A DNA stretch of 64,000 nucleotides from Weissella cibaria. Its GTDB lineage: Bacteria > Bacillota > Bacilli > Lactobacillales > Lactobacillaceae. The stretch spans positions 22,677 to 86,676 of the forward strand of contig NZ_SDGK01000080.1 of the NCBI RefSeq assembly GCF_004521965.1. The letters run 5' to 3'. How positions within the stretch are numbered: the first letter of the stretch is position 1; every line of letters starts with the position of its first letter. The translations under genes and the position numbers were made by a program. Under the pieces are notes generated by a model. It was not told the DNA's origin. It was given only the letters and a program-made list of their open reading frames with translations, and searched no databases. Below, piece after piece: positions 11,402 to 19,941 of the stretch.

Positions 11402-11416
11402 AAAATGATTAATTAA

Positions 11417-11449
11417 GACCACCGCATAATTGTGGTGTTTTTTTTTCGG
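11417..11449 (+). terminator. Terminator after ppx
   Basis: Stem ACCAC...GTGGT with a run of nine T. The palindromic repeat begins three bases after the T tract. Confidence 0.75.
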
Positions 11450-11451
11450 AT

Positions 11452-11632
11452 GGTGGTTGGGGGCGTGACTTCGCCAGAGATTTGACTGGGTAAACTCCGC
11501 CGGCACGAGCACCGGCTAGCACCCAAATAATTGTGCTAAGGGTCTACTAGCTCCCAGCGCCTTATCTAACCGGCGGGCGGCCTAACTTGTGAGTTCACCC
11601 AGACAAATCGCTACGTCACGCCCCCAACCACC
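11452..11632 (+). repeat. Palindromic structured element, copy A
   Basis: A 181-bp element closed by 18-nt arms that pair perfectly (11452-11469 with 11615-11632). Inside lie a second stem (CTGGGT...ACCCAG and AACTC...GAGTT, 11486-11497 with 11591-11602), a hairpin GCCGG/CCGGC (about 11498-11516), a hairpin TAGCAC/GTGCTA around a CAAATAATT loop (11517-11538), and AACTtgtgAGTT (11584-11595). The same blocks occur in the same order, reverse-complemented, at 53065-53248. It contains no plausible ORF. Either a structured RNA or a non-autonomous mobile element. Confidence 0.75.
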
Positions 11633-11820
11633 ATGCCAGCAGCTGAGATGTATCTATCATGATTTGGTTGTCATCCCTAAGTTAGATTCGTATGTGATTT
11701 ACGAGGACTGAATTAGGCGTGTTTTGAATACTTAATCATTAGAGAATTACCAGATTATTCTGACTAAGAGAGGCGGAATTTTACGCCAGCTGAAGTCTTC
11801 TTCGTTTTCTCCGTCAGTCA

Positions 11821-11930
11821 GTTGCAAGTTTTTCAACAAAGGCGTAGGATGCCAGATAGCAAGGCGTTCTATGATGTCTAGGCTTTTCAAAGTGGCGCCA
11901 AATCTGTTACTCGTGCGCTAGCACGACACA
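11821..11930 (-). repeat. Partial repeat related to the left part of copy C
   Basis: On the - strand this reads a hairpin TCGTGC-TAGC-GCACGA (11926-11911) followed by ATCCTACGCCTTTGTT and AAAAACTTGCAAC. Copy C at 25552-25616 has a hairpin TCGTGC-TATC-GCACGA followed by the same blocks with few changes. The two are therefore related, in opposite orientation. Confidence 0.55.
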
Positions 11931-11943
11931 TACAAAAAAATGC

Positions 11944-11974
11944 CAAAAAAACCGCCGGCTCGTTGGCCCGCGGT
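11944..11974 (-). terminator. - strand intrinsic terminator
   Basis: Hairpin ACCGCCGGC / GGCCCGCGGT (11951-11974) with a run of A on the + strand at 11945-11950, that is a T tract for a - strand transcript. It could end the orphan transcript started near 12420. Confidence 0.55.
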
Positions 11975-12420
11975 AACTTTCACAATGCTTGGCGACACAT
12001 CGTGAGGGAAGCGCTAATTCGCCACCCTTTATTCAATTGTCATGGACCACCCCAGAGGTCTAATCTGCAGTTTTAGACGTCTGTCGCTAGGGTTTGGTCG
12101 CAACCAAATCTGTCTTCTCCATCTCTACCGCATCCACAGCTATCTGTTTAAAAAGCAAACCGTGTCGGGAGCAGCCTTCGAACTCTGTACAGGCTTACAT
12201 CCAAATTGGATTATCGTACGTCCTCGAAGTAACCGATGCTAATGACCGCAAGAGATGTCAAATCATGACTAAAGTGTTTATCTCTTAAATTGATACGTTT
12301 TGTTATCTTGCGTCATTACTGTGACACGCCCGCATGGATGTCGGTAGGTAGAGAGATGATAGAGGTTGAAATGAATTCTTCCTGCAATTCAATTACCTGC
12401 CTTTCCTTTGGTACATGATT

Positions 12421-12449
12421 ATAATAACACCCGCCGTAAGCGCTTGCAA
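12421..12449 (-). promoter_or_regulatory. - strand promoter with overlapping cre-like site
   Basis: Reading the - strand: TTGCAA (12449-12444), 17 bases, TATTAT (12426-12421). The palindrome CGTAAGCGCTTGCA (12435-12448) overlaps the -35 box and matches the CcpA cre consensus except at one end base. No gene follows; the transcript runs into a decayed or non-coding stretch. Confidence 0.5.
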
Positions 12450-12559
12450 TTAAAAACCCTTGGCTATTTTGTGACGAATTGCAGCGGATGGAGAATGTTC
12501 CGCAATTCGGGTTTCGCGCGGTATAATGAAGGTACTATTAATAAATTCGGAGACGCGCC

Positions 12560-13405
12560 ATGCTTAGTGAACTAAAATCAGAAATTTTACATGAGGTTAT
12601 CTTGCGCCGTCCAGACGACAGTCACAAAGGAAATTTTGGCCGGGTGCTGTTAATTGGCGGTAACATTCAATATGGTGGGGCTATTTTGATGGCCACACAG
12701 GCGACAGTTGGATCAGGTGCTGGTTTGACAACCGTGGCCACGGATTTAATTAACTTAACAGCATTGCGTTCTCGTACACCGGAAGCGATGTTCGTGGATT
12801 GGCGTAATGATGAGCAATTGACAACAGCCATTCAAACGAACGATGTGATTTTGATTGGGCCTGGCTTAGGCGCGGATGAATTTGCGACGCAACTGGTGCG
12901 TAAGGTGTTGACTTCAGTTAACAAGGACCAAATTTTAATCGCTGACGGATCGGCATTAACGGTGATGGCCGAGCACAATCTGACATTTCCACGCGATACT
13001 TTCACAGTTGCAACACCACATCAAATGGAGTGGGCTCGCTTGAGTGGTGTCCAGCTCAATTACCAAGATAATCACCAGTTGAATGAAGTCCAACGACAGA
13101 TTTTAAACCTAAACGTCTTGGTACTTAAGCAACACCATACACTCATTTATACCGAGACTGAGCAAAAGCAACTTCAAATTGGTGGGGCTTACCAGGCGAC
13201 CGGGGGAATGGGTGATGTGTTGGCTGGAATTGTGGCTGGTTTTGCAGGTCAATTCAAAGCTAATACGACTAAAGCCGTTGAGGCGGCGGTATACGCGCAT
13301 TCAGCTATTGCCCAAGAGATGGCCGGACACAGTTATGTGGTGAAGCCGACATTTATTGCGGATTCTTTGCCAAACTACATGGCACGCATTCAATCTAACT
13401 TGTAG
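12560..13405 (+). CDS. nnrD: ADP/ATP-dependent NAD(P)H-hydrate dehydratase
   Basis: A 281-residue ribokinase-fold repair enzyme that dehydrates damaged NAD(P)HX back to NAD(P)H. The motifs HKGNFGRVLLIGG (N-terminal), GPGLG near residue 94, ATPHQMEWARLSG and the anion-hole loop ATGGMGDVLAG near residue 213 are typical; the usual GGTGD reads GGMGD here, a mild change. Single-domain form without the epimerase. The start follows CGGAGA and a promoter with TATAAT at 12522-12527. It is followed by a bidirectional terminator facing a dead permease gene. Confidence 0.92.
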   Translation: MLSELKSEILHEVILRRPDDSHKGNFGRVLLIGGNIQYGGAILMATQATVGSGAGLTTVATDLINLTALRSRTPEAMFVDWRNDEQLTTAIQTNDVILIGPGLGADEFATQLVRKVLTSVNKDQILIADGSALTVMAEHNLTFPRDTFTVATPHQMEWARLSGVQLNYQDNHQLNEVQRQILNLNVLVLKQHHTLIYTETEQKQLQIGGAYQATGGMGDVLAGIVAGFAGQFKANTTKAVEAAVYAHSAIAQEMAGHSYVVKPTFIADSLPNYMARIQSNL

Positions 13406-13412
13406 ACAAAAA

Positions 13413-13446
13413 AATACCGTCACTCGCAACTGAGTGGCGGTATTTT
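13413..13446. terminator. Bidirectional terminator after nnrD
   Basis: Stem AATACCGTCACTC / GAGTGGCGGTATT with A-rich left and T-rich right flank, placed between the convergent nnrD and the permease pseudogene. Confidence 0.8.
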
Positions 13447-13462
13447 GATTAACCGATTGAAA

Positions 13463-14569
13463 TTACTTGTGACGAGCCTCAATTTCGTGGTTTATCTTGT
13501 TAACTTCTTCGTCAGTCAATGGGTACTTCATGATGACCAAGATGGCAAGTACAGCCATGATAACTGACAATCAGATCATTGACCATTGCAATCCCATCAA
13601 AACGGCAGCAGATTGAACCTGCTTAGTACCATCGAAGCCAGTAGCGGCGTTGATGTAACCACGAATGATACTACCCAAAGCCAAACCAATCTTGAAGAAC
13701 TAGACCATGATGGCGTTGATGATACCAGCAACACGCTTACCAGAAGTGTATTCACTGTATGAGACAACTTCAGGAACCAACGACCACATGAATCCAGTGG
13801 GTGAAGTCAATCCTCATTTTTGCAAGAAACGTCCGATGTAACCCAAAACAATGTTTTCAGGTGACTTCGTCCAAATCCACAAGACAATTGATCCGACCAT
13901 GTAGACGCCGTGAACCTTGAACCATGCACCAGCAGATTGTGCTGATGAGTAGTCACCCAAGTTCATTTGGATACCGAACATCCCAATATCCTTTGATGAA
14001 CGGTCAACAGATGTTGCCAATTGCACGAAGATAGGTAAGCATGTGTAAACCAACAGGTTTGCAATGTTAGCTAACGTCATACGAACCGTTGTTAACTTGG
14101 CAATTTCATCGTTATCAGGTGTCAATGATGCATTCAAGGCACCGTATGGGATGTTAACGAACGAGTAAACCACGGCTGTTGCCATATATGATAAGAAGGC
14201 ATATGGCACCTTGAAAGCAGGGAATCATTGACCAACTGGTAAGAAAAAGCAGGCAGCCAAGATAATTAGCGGAATACCGAAGCTACGAAGGTATGGTAAG
14301 TACTTACCGCCCTTAGGGTATGACTTATCGACTGTGGCACCAACCCAAGGATCCCCCACAACGTTGATCCAACGAACGACCAAGAAAAAAGTGGCACCAG
14401 CTGCAGATGAAATACCGTTAACAGTTGTTAGGAAGAATAGCAAGAAACCACCAACAGTACCGAAAACCAAGTTTTGGGCAAAGTCACCCAAACCATAGGA
14501 AATACGGCCGGTCCATCAATGTTAACTTAGCGAATTTGTCCTTTTAAGAGATTGCGTATTTGCATTCAT
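13463..14569 (-). pseudogene. GPH-family sugar:cation symporter, decayed
   Basis: Reading from an ATG at 14569 to a TAA at 13463, one frame of 369 codons encodes a glycoside-pentoside-hexuronide permease: WTGRISYGLGDFAQN, then VRWINVVGDPWVGATVDKSY, NIPYGALNASLTPDNDE, and near the end LVPEVVSYSEYTSGKR. Six in-frame stops interrupt it (TAA 14522, TGA 14516, TGA 14225, TGA 13814, TAG 13700, TGA 13571; lowest base given). At least three TGA sit where Trp is expected. About 100 residues are missing between IVLWIWTKSPENIV and GYIGRFLQK. Length is still divisible by three. Probably a former catabolite-controlled sugar uptake gene. Confidence 0.88.
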
Positions 14570-14798
14570 AAGAACAAACGCCTCAAAATATAGAAATGTA
14601 ATTGCTTAATGCATGATCATAATATCACTAAAAAATACGAAAAAGCCGGAATTTACAAAGCGTTCACATTTTAGCTGTTCTATGGTGAAAATAAGACTGT
14701 CAAAAGGGAAGTTGACCGGGTAAATCATGATTAAGTTCTGCAAAGATTCGCAAAATGGCGTATAATTACACCAATATGACAGTGGAGGTCAATGAGAT

Positions 14799-16220
14799 AT
14801 GACAACGCAATGGCGTGCAGAAGCATTGAAGTATGAAGATGCATTGTTAACTGACTTGAAGGAAATGTTGGCCATCAAGTCAGTTCGTGATGATGAGGCA
14901 GCGACTGAGGACGCACCTTTGGGACCTGGCCCTAAGGAAGCTTTGCTAAAGTTCGAAGAATTCGCAAAGCGTGACGGTTTCCGTGTTGGCAACTACAAGA
15001 ACTTGGTTGCCTATGCAGAATTGGGACCCGAAGACGCTGAGGAAACAGTTGCCATTATTGGTCACTTGGATGTTATGCCAGCTGGTGACGGTTGGACAAA
15101 GGATCCATGGTCACCAGTTATCGAAGACGGCCGTTTGTATGCGCGTGGTGCATCAGACGACAAGGGACCTTCATTTACGGCTTACTACGCAATGAAGATG
15201 ATCAAGGACTTGAACTTGGATTTGAAGCGCAAGCTAGTTTTGGTGATGGGAATTGATGAAGAGTCTGACTGGACTGGTATGGATGACTTCTTCGAGGAGT
15301 ACGGTATGCCAACGATGGGCTTCTCACCTGATGCTGAATTCCCAATTATCAACGGTGAGAAGGGTAACGTTTCAATCGTAACGCGCTTTGCTGGTACGCA
15401 AGGTGGTTCATTGAAGTTGGTGTCATTCTCAGCTGGTTCACGTCCAAACATGGTGCCTGGAACTGCTATTGCCGTCGTTGAGGCTGCAGATACTGCTGCT
15501 TTGGTTTCAGATATGGATGCTTACTTGGCCGCTGAAAAGCGTGTTAAGGGAGAATCTAAGATTGATGGTAACCAAGTGACATTTACTTTCTATGGTAAGC
15601 AAGTTCACGGTGCGATGCCTGAAACTGGTGAAAACGCGGGTACTTACTTGGCTAACTTCTTGCAAGATCAAGACTTTGGTGGCAACGCTAAGGGCTTCTT
15701 GACGTTCTTGGGAACGCAATTACACGATGACACGGTTGCTGAGAAGATTGGTGCAAAGACGCACGACGATTTGATGCACGACTTGTCAATGAACATTGGT
15801 ATCCAACGCTTTACTGATGGCGAAGATGGCTTCGTAAATGCTAACTTCCGTTACCCACAAAACACAACGGCTGAAGAAATTGAAGGTCACGTAGCGGCAT
15901 CATTGCCTGCTGGTTTTGATGCAACGGCCAAGCAAGAAGGTCACGCACAAGTGCCTCACTACGTACCTGGTGATGATCCGCTTGTTAAGACGTTGTTACA
16001 AGTTTATCGTGAGCAAACAGGTTTGCCAGCAGGTGAGCAAGTTATCGGTGGTGGTACGTTTGGACGTTTGTTGAAGCGTGGTGTTGCCTTTGGAGCAATG
16101 TTCGAAGGTGTGCCCGACACGATGCACCAAGCTGACGAATTCTACCCAGTATCAGATTTGACACGTGCGATGGCTATTTTCGGACAATCAATGTACGAAT
16201 TGGCTAACGTTGAAGATTAA
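14799..16220 (+). CDS. pepV: Dipeptidase PepV (M20 zinc peptidase)
   Basis: A 473-residue dinuclear zinc dipeptidase that splits dipeptides and some tripeptides in the cytoplasm, finishing peptide use by this auxotrophic type of bacterium. Metal and catalytic residues sit in IIGHLDVMPAG (His, Asp), ARGASDDKGPS (bridging Asp), and GIDEESDWTGM (catalytic Glu plus metal Glu). The C-terminal MHQADEFYPVSDL carries the last zinc ligand. Usual PepV length. A TATAAT at about 14760-14765 and AGTGGAGGTC before the ATG give its own promoter and ribosome site. A strong terminator follows. Confidence 0.95.
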   Translation: MTTQWRAEALKYEDALLTDLKEMLAIKSVRDDEAATEDAPLGPGPKEALLKFEEFAKRDGFRVGNYKNLVAYAELGPEDAEETVAIIGHLDVMPAGDGWTKDPWSPVIEDGRLYARGASDDKGPSFTAYYAMKMIKDLNLDLKRKLVLVMGIDEESDWTGMDDFFEEYGMPTMGFSPDAEFPIINGEKGNVSIVTRFAGTQGGSLKLVSFSAGSRPNMVPGTAIAVVEAADTAALVSDMDAYLAAEKRVKGESKIDGNQVTFTFYGKQVHGAMPETGENAGTYLANFLQDQDFGGNAKGFLTFLGTQLHDDTVAEKIGAKTHDDLMHDLSMNIGIQRFTDGEDGFVNANFRYPQNTTAEEIEGHVAASLPAGFDATAKQEGHAQVPHYVPGDDPLVKTLLQVYREQTGLPAGEQVIGGGTFGRLLKRGVAFGAMFEGVPDTMHQADEFYPVSDLTRAMAIFGQSMYELANVED

Positions 16221-16272
16221 TAACAATAAAAACCGCAATGACGACAAATCATTGCGGTTTTTATTGTTATTC
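16219..16272. terminator. Strong terminator after pepV
   Basis: Very long stem: AATAACAATAAAAACCGCAA pairs with its complement across a short loop around CGACAAA. It separates convergent pepV and the surface-protein pseudogene and can act in both directions. Confidence 0.85.
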
Positions 16273-16277
16273 AAAAA

Positions 16278-17174
16278 TTAATGACTAATAATGTCACGTT
16301 CACGGTCAGCTTGACGTCGGCGAATTGTGTAGTAGGCAATAATCCAAGAAGCCAAAGCAACTGAAAATGTTGTGATTGCAACCGGGCCCCAGTTCATTTG
16401 GTAAGTACTAGGTGGCAACATGTCGTCAGCCATTTGCCCAGCGCGAACAGCCACCTCATGAATTGATGTGGCTGCTGTGGTCAGCGTAACCGATTGTTCA
16501 GGTTGTGCGGCATTGCTGTTTACGGTGGCTACCTGTTGATTTGTAGCTTGACTAGTTGTGACTGTCGTTGGTGCAGTGACCGAAGCGCGCTGTGTAGTGG
16601 CGCTTGGCGTTCGATAAGTTGTGGCAGTCCGTGCGTCAGACGTTTTACTAGTCGTGACCTTTTACGTTTGTGTAACGGATTGGTCAGTAATGGGTTGGGC
16701 CGGTGTTTCTGAAGTTGTCACCTTATTAGCCGAGTCGGTTTCAGTTGGTGTTGTGGCTTGCCCAACTGACTCTGACAAAACGACTTCACTGGCCTTGTTA
16801 CTATCAGAAGTGTTGCTTTCAGTGGGTGTTTCGATAACAGGGGGCACATAATCGGTAGTTGTTTCTTCAGGTAATACAACCGGTGTGTTGGGTACGCACG
16901 CTTCTAACGTTTCTGGTATAGCAGTTTTTCCGCTAGCTGTGCTGGTTTCTTCTTCAGATTTAACTGATGCTGGTAAGGCAATGGGTGTGGCTGGCGTTGG
17001 TTCATCTATCGTTGGTGTACTTGTCGCAGAGTCTGCGGTATCGTCATTAACGATGCTGACGGATGTTGACACTGTTGCGGGGGTTTCCGTGTCATCAGCA
17101 AACACAGGGGTAGTGAATAAAACGCTAGCCAATAAAATAGATGCTGTTAACAAACTTGATTTTTGAATTGCCAT
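16278..17174 (-). pseudogene. Anchored Thr/Ser/Pro-rich surface protein, interrupted
   Basis: From ATG 17174 the product has a signal peptide (LLTASILLASVLFTTPVFA) and a long low-complexity Thr/Ser/Pro/Glu-rich stalk. A TAA at 16662-16664 stops it after 170 residues, but the same frame continues to 16278 with more stalk and a C-terminal membrane anchor (TTFSVALASWIIAYYTIRRRQ). The full frame is 299 codons. A single CAA-to-TAA change would explain the break. There is no LPXTG motif, so anchoring was by a membrane helix. Without the tail the 170-residue product would be released. Confidence 0.75.
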
Positions 17175-17379
17175 GTCACAATTGCCTTACTTTCTAAACG
17201 AGATATTACCTTAAAATAGTACTCTTTTCTTCCTTATTTGTGAGCGAAATACACAAGCTTCGTGCAAACTGTTCACAATAAATTCACAAATTAAGCGCGT
17301 TACGTTTTGAAGTTCGGTTTAAGGCGCGATATGTTACAATTATGTAACAATGAAAACGATGGTATCGGAGGAAATAATG

Positions 17380-18375
17380 ATGCAAACTAAGAAAATGATA
17401 ACGACGACGTTGCTAGCAACTGCCTTGTTGGGGGCTTCAACGGTGACTGCGACCGTTCTGGTGCAACCCAACGTTGTGCAAGCAGCGATAACAACGAATG
17501 TGCAAACACGAGCCTTATCAAAGTCGTATGTTGTTTATGGGGCTGGGGCCTCAGATCAAAGTGCTCTTGCAACAACGCTTGGTGTAACAGACAGCTATGA
17601 AAAACTAACCACAACCGGGGCTGACGCCTCGTACATTGGCCTTTCGGGAGTGGCAGATAGTGCGATGATTAGTTCTGTTGCCATTGCACCGGCTGAGCCT
17701 GGTACAGGGACACTGGTAAACATTAAGAACTTTGATGGTAAGGATAATATTACGCAAGTGACCTCACAACAGTATGCGATGGCAGCCACGATGGCCGGTG
17801 TAAAAGATGTGATTATTACGGTAACAGCCAACCAACAAGTTTCTGGGCAAGCAGCCTTGGCTGGTGTTTATAAAGCTTTGGATACAGATGGGATTGCGCT
17901 GAACGAACAAAATACGTCTGCAGCTAATAACATGCTAGCCGCTACAACGGATGCCGTGAATGATAACAAAGACGATAAGGCCTACCCAGGTAAGTTAACG
18001 TCAGCGGTAACGAACACAGCTAGCGAACTGGCTGAGAAAAAGCAAGACGGGCAAAACATTACAATTAATATTGCAGTTGATCAATTAAATATTAACTTGG
18101 ATAAGCAAGGTATTGCCGAAAAGACGTCGGATACGGCGGTACAAACAATGGCGCAAGCGTTGGTAGGGGTTGCAGACGCACCTATTTCTGACTCATCTTC
18201 CTTCGTTGATAATGCTAAGAGTCTATCAAATAAGCTTGAAAACTCAGCTGGAGATGCGATGGCTAAGGCGAAGGATTTTGCGAATTCAGAGGATGTTAAG
18301 CAAGCTGCTAATTGGTTCGTCACGAACATTTGGAATCCAATTGTTAACTTTTTCAAGGGTTTATTGAATAAGTAA
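17380..18375 (+). CDS. Secreted DUF1002 protein (YpuA-like)
   Basis: A 331-residue exported protein of the DUF1002 family: signal peptide ending VVQAAI, then VVYGAGASDQSALATTLGV and the conserved blocks SSVAIAPAEPGTGTLVNIKN and QQYAMAATMAGVKDVIITV. The biochemical role of this family is not known. GGAGG at 17367-17371 fits ATG 17380 with 8-base spacing; ATG 17377 is also possible, and ATG 17350 is too far upstream. It has its own intergenic region and no obvious operon partner. Confidence 0.8.
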   Translation: MQTKKMITTTLLATALLGASTVTATVLVQPNVVQAAITTNVQTRALSKSYVVYGAGASDQSALATTLGVTDSYEKLTTTGADASYIGLSGVADSAMISSVAIAPAEPGTGTLVNIKNFDGKDNITQVTSQQYAMAATMAGVKDVIITVTANQQVSGQAALAGVYKALDTDGIALNEQNTSAANNMLAATTDAVNDNKDDKAYPGKLTSAVTNTASELAEKKQDGQNITINIAVDQLNINLDKQGIAEKTSDTAVQTMAQALVGVADAPISDSSSFVDNAKSLSNKLENSAGDAMAKAKDFANSEDVKQAANWFVTNIWNPIVNFFKGLLNK

Positions 18376-18477
18376 TGATTTTTGTCAGACTTCACACTAT
18401 CTTCGAAACTTTTGTACACGTCAACAACTTACAACTCGTATAATAATGGCAGAAAGATAGATGGGGAGGAGACGTGA

Positions 18478-19023
18478 ATGAGTGCGGTCGTGATTTTTGA
18501 TAGTCACTACAGGCATACTGAAAAATGTGCCCGCTGGATTGCGAATGAGTTGCAGGTTAGTTTGTATCGCCTAGATGGAATCGGCACGTTGGATTTAACG
18601 ACGTACGATACGATTGTTTTTGGTGGCCCAGTATTTCATGGTCGCGTTAAAATTTCTAACCTAGTCAATACACGGAATCCGGCACTGTATGATAAGCATA
18701 TTTTGCTGTTCACGGTGGGCCTCCATCTGATTGATGCGACTTATTTCAAACATATTTGTATTGATAATTTTAATTACCTTGTCCAACAGTGTGCTGATTT
18801 CTTTCAGCTACGGAGTGCGACAAACCATGACAAAATGGGGCGTTGGCATCGACTATCGGTGTGGTGGATTAAAAAGATTGGTCGCGCGATTGCGGAAGAA
18901 CACGTGAAAGAATTAGAGGAAATGCCAACAAATCAAATTGATTTAGTGGGTCGTTATCGTCAATTAGTGCAATCGATTATCGATCGGGTTTGCTCTTATG
19001 AACAACAAGCTTCATTAGAATAA
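18478..19023 (+). CDS. Flavodoxin-like protein
   Basis: A 181-residue protein of the flavodoxin fold, close to the flavodoxin domain of menaquinone-dependent protoporphyrinogen oxidase (HemG-like). The FMN phosphate loop region reads IFDSHYRHTEKCARWIA, and TYDTIVFGGPVFHGRVK forms the second flavin-contact loop. This organism type lacks haem synthesis, so the true partner is unclear. The ATG at 18478 follows GGGGAGGAG. A long hairpin without a clear T tract follows the gene (19024-19076). Confidence 0.75.
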   Translation: MSAVVIFDSHYRHTEKCARWIANELQVSLYRLDGIGTLDLTTYDTIVFGGPVFHGRVKISNLVNTRNPALYDKHILLFTVGLHLIDATYFKHICIDNFNYLVQQCADFFQLRSATNHDKMGRWHRLSVWWIKKIGRAIAEEHVKELEEMPTNQIDLVGRYRQLVQSIIDRVCSYEQQASLE

Positions 19024-19191
19024 TTAACCTAAAAAGGACTAGTGCAGAGATTTTTGGGCTAGTCCGTTTGGGTTAAAGCGGGTAACCTGACCAGTGTGCG
19101 TACATGGTATGATAGAACAGTTGGTTGTGCTGGCAGAGAATACCATGACTGACTGTGATAATGGGGACTAGAAAGTTTGGAGGGATGGACC

Positions 19192-19941
19192 ATGGATCAA
19201 TTACGATTGACACAATTAAGCCCAGTGACAATTACAAGTTATGCCACGATCGATTCAACCAATACTGCTGCAAAACGGTTGATTGATAATACACAATTAA
19301 AGACGCCAGTAGCGATTGTGGCAGATGAGCAAACGGCAGGGTATGGCCGGCATGGTCGACAGTATTTTTCGCCAGATCAAGTTGGTGTTTATCTAACTTT
19401 GGTTTGGCTAGTGGCTGATAGTCGAACGCTCAACCCTGGTCAGGTGACAACAAGCGTGGCGGTGGCAGCTGCCACTGCATTGTCAGTTGAATTGGGTGTA
19501 CATGTTGGCATTAAATGGGTCAATGATTTGTACTATCAACATAAAAAGGTGGCCGGTATTTTAGTTGAATCGGTCGGTAATCATTTGATTATTGGCATCG
19601 GTTTGAATATTAATCCAACCGATTATCCGGCTGACATCCAAGCAAAGGCCGGTGCGTTAACTGATCAACAAGTTGATCGGGAACAGCTGGTGGCATCGTT
19701 ATTAAATTATTTCGTTCGCTATTTTTCGTTAGATGCCCGTGATGTGATGCGCGACTATCGCAAATTATCACTCGTAATTGGTCAACAGGTTGAGCTGGTT
19801 GTTGGTAAGCAAACCATCCAAGGGCGTGTTCAAGATGTGCTGGATGATGGTGGGTTGTTGGTGCAAACAACCGCTGGCCCACAAACTTTCTATTCCGGTG
19901 AAATCACGAAATTAAATATGACAGGATGGACTATTTCATGA
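19192..19941 (+). CDS. birA: Biotin--protein ligase, single-domain BirA
   Basis: A 249-residue biotin protein ligase that makes biotinyl-AMP and transfers biotin to acetyl-CoA carboxylase. The biotin/ATP loop is AGYGRHGRQYFSP and the catalytic block is GIKWVNDLYYQHKKVAGILVE. No N-terminal helix-turn-helix is present, so it is a pure enzyme and not a repressor. The ATG at 19192 follows GGAGGG at about 19179; the TTG at 19177 does not. Its TGA overlaps the ATG of bioY, pairing biotin uptake with biotin use. Confidence 0.92.
   Translation: MDQLRLTQLSPVTITSYATIDSTNTAAKRLIDNTQLKTPVAIVADEQTAGYGRHGRQYFSPDQVGVYLTLVWLVADSRTLNPGQVTTSVAVAAATALSVELGVHVGIKWVNDLYYQHKKVAGILVESVGNHLIIGIGLNINPTDYPADIQAKAGALTDQQVDREQLVASLLNYFVRYFSLDARDVMRDYRKLSLVIGQQVELVVGKQTIQGRVQDVLDDGGLLVQTTAGPQTFYSGEITKLNMTGWTIS

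Larger units (their letters stand above)
11633..12559. other. Long non-coding stretch between copy A and nnrD
   Basis: About 900 bases with no convincing coding frame. It holds a partial repeat of the 25.5 kb element on the - strand (11821-11930), a - strand terminator (11944-11974), a - strand promoter with overlapping cre-like site (12421-12449), and the nnrD promoter with TATAAT at 12522-12527. The - strand transcript implied by these signals would be roughly 470 nt. ORFs at 12042-12288 have no ribosome binding site and no recognisable protein. Confidence 0.5.

Noticed and set aside
12042..12288. Two overlapping ORFs in the gene-free region
   Set aside because: No ribosome site, no recognisable protein, and antisense to the predicted orphan transcript.
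13463..14569. TGA read as tryptophan (recoding)
   Set aside because: Several TGA sit at Trp positions, but the frame also has TAA and TAG stops and a 100-residue deletion, and intact neighbours use TGG for Trp and TGA as stop (for example dltA).
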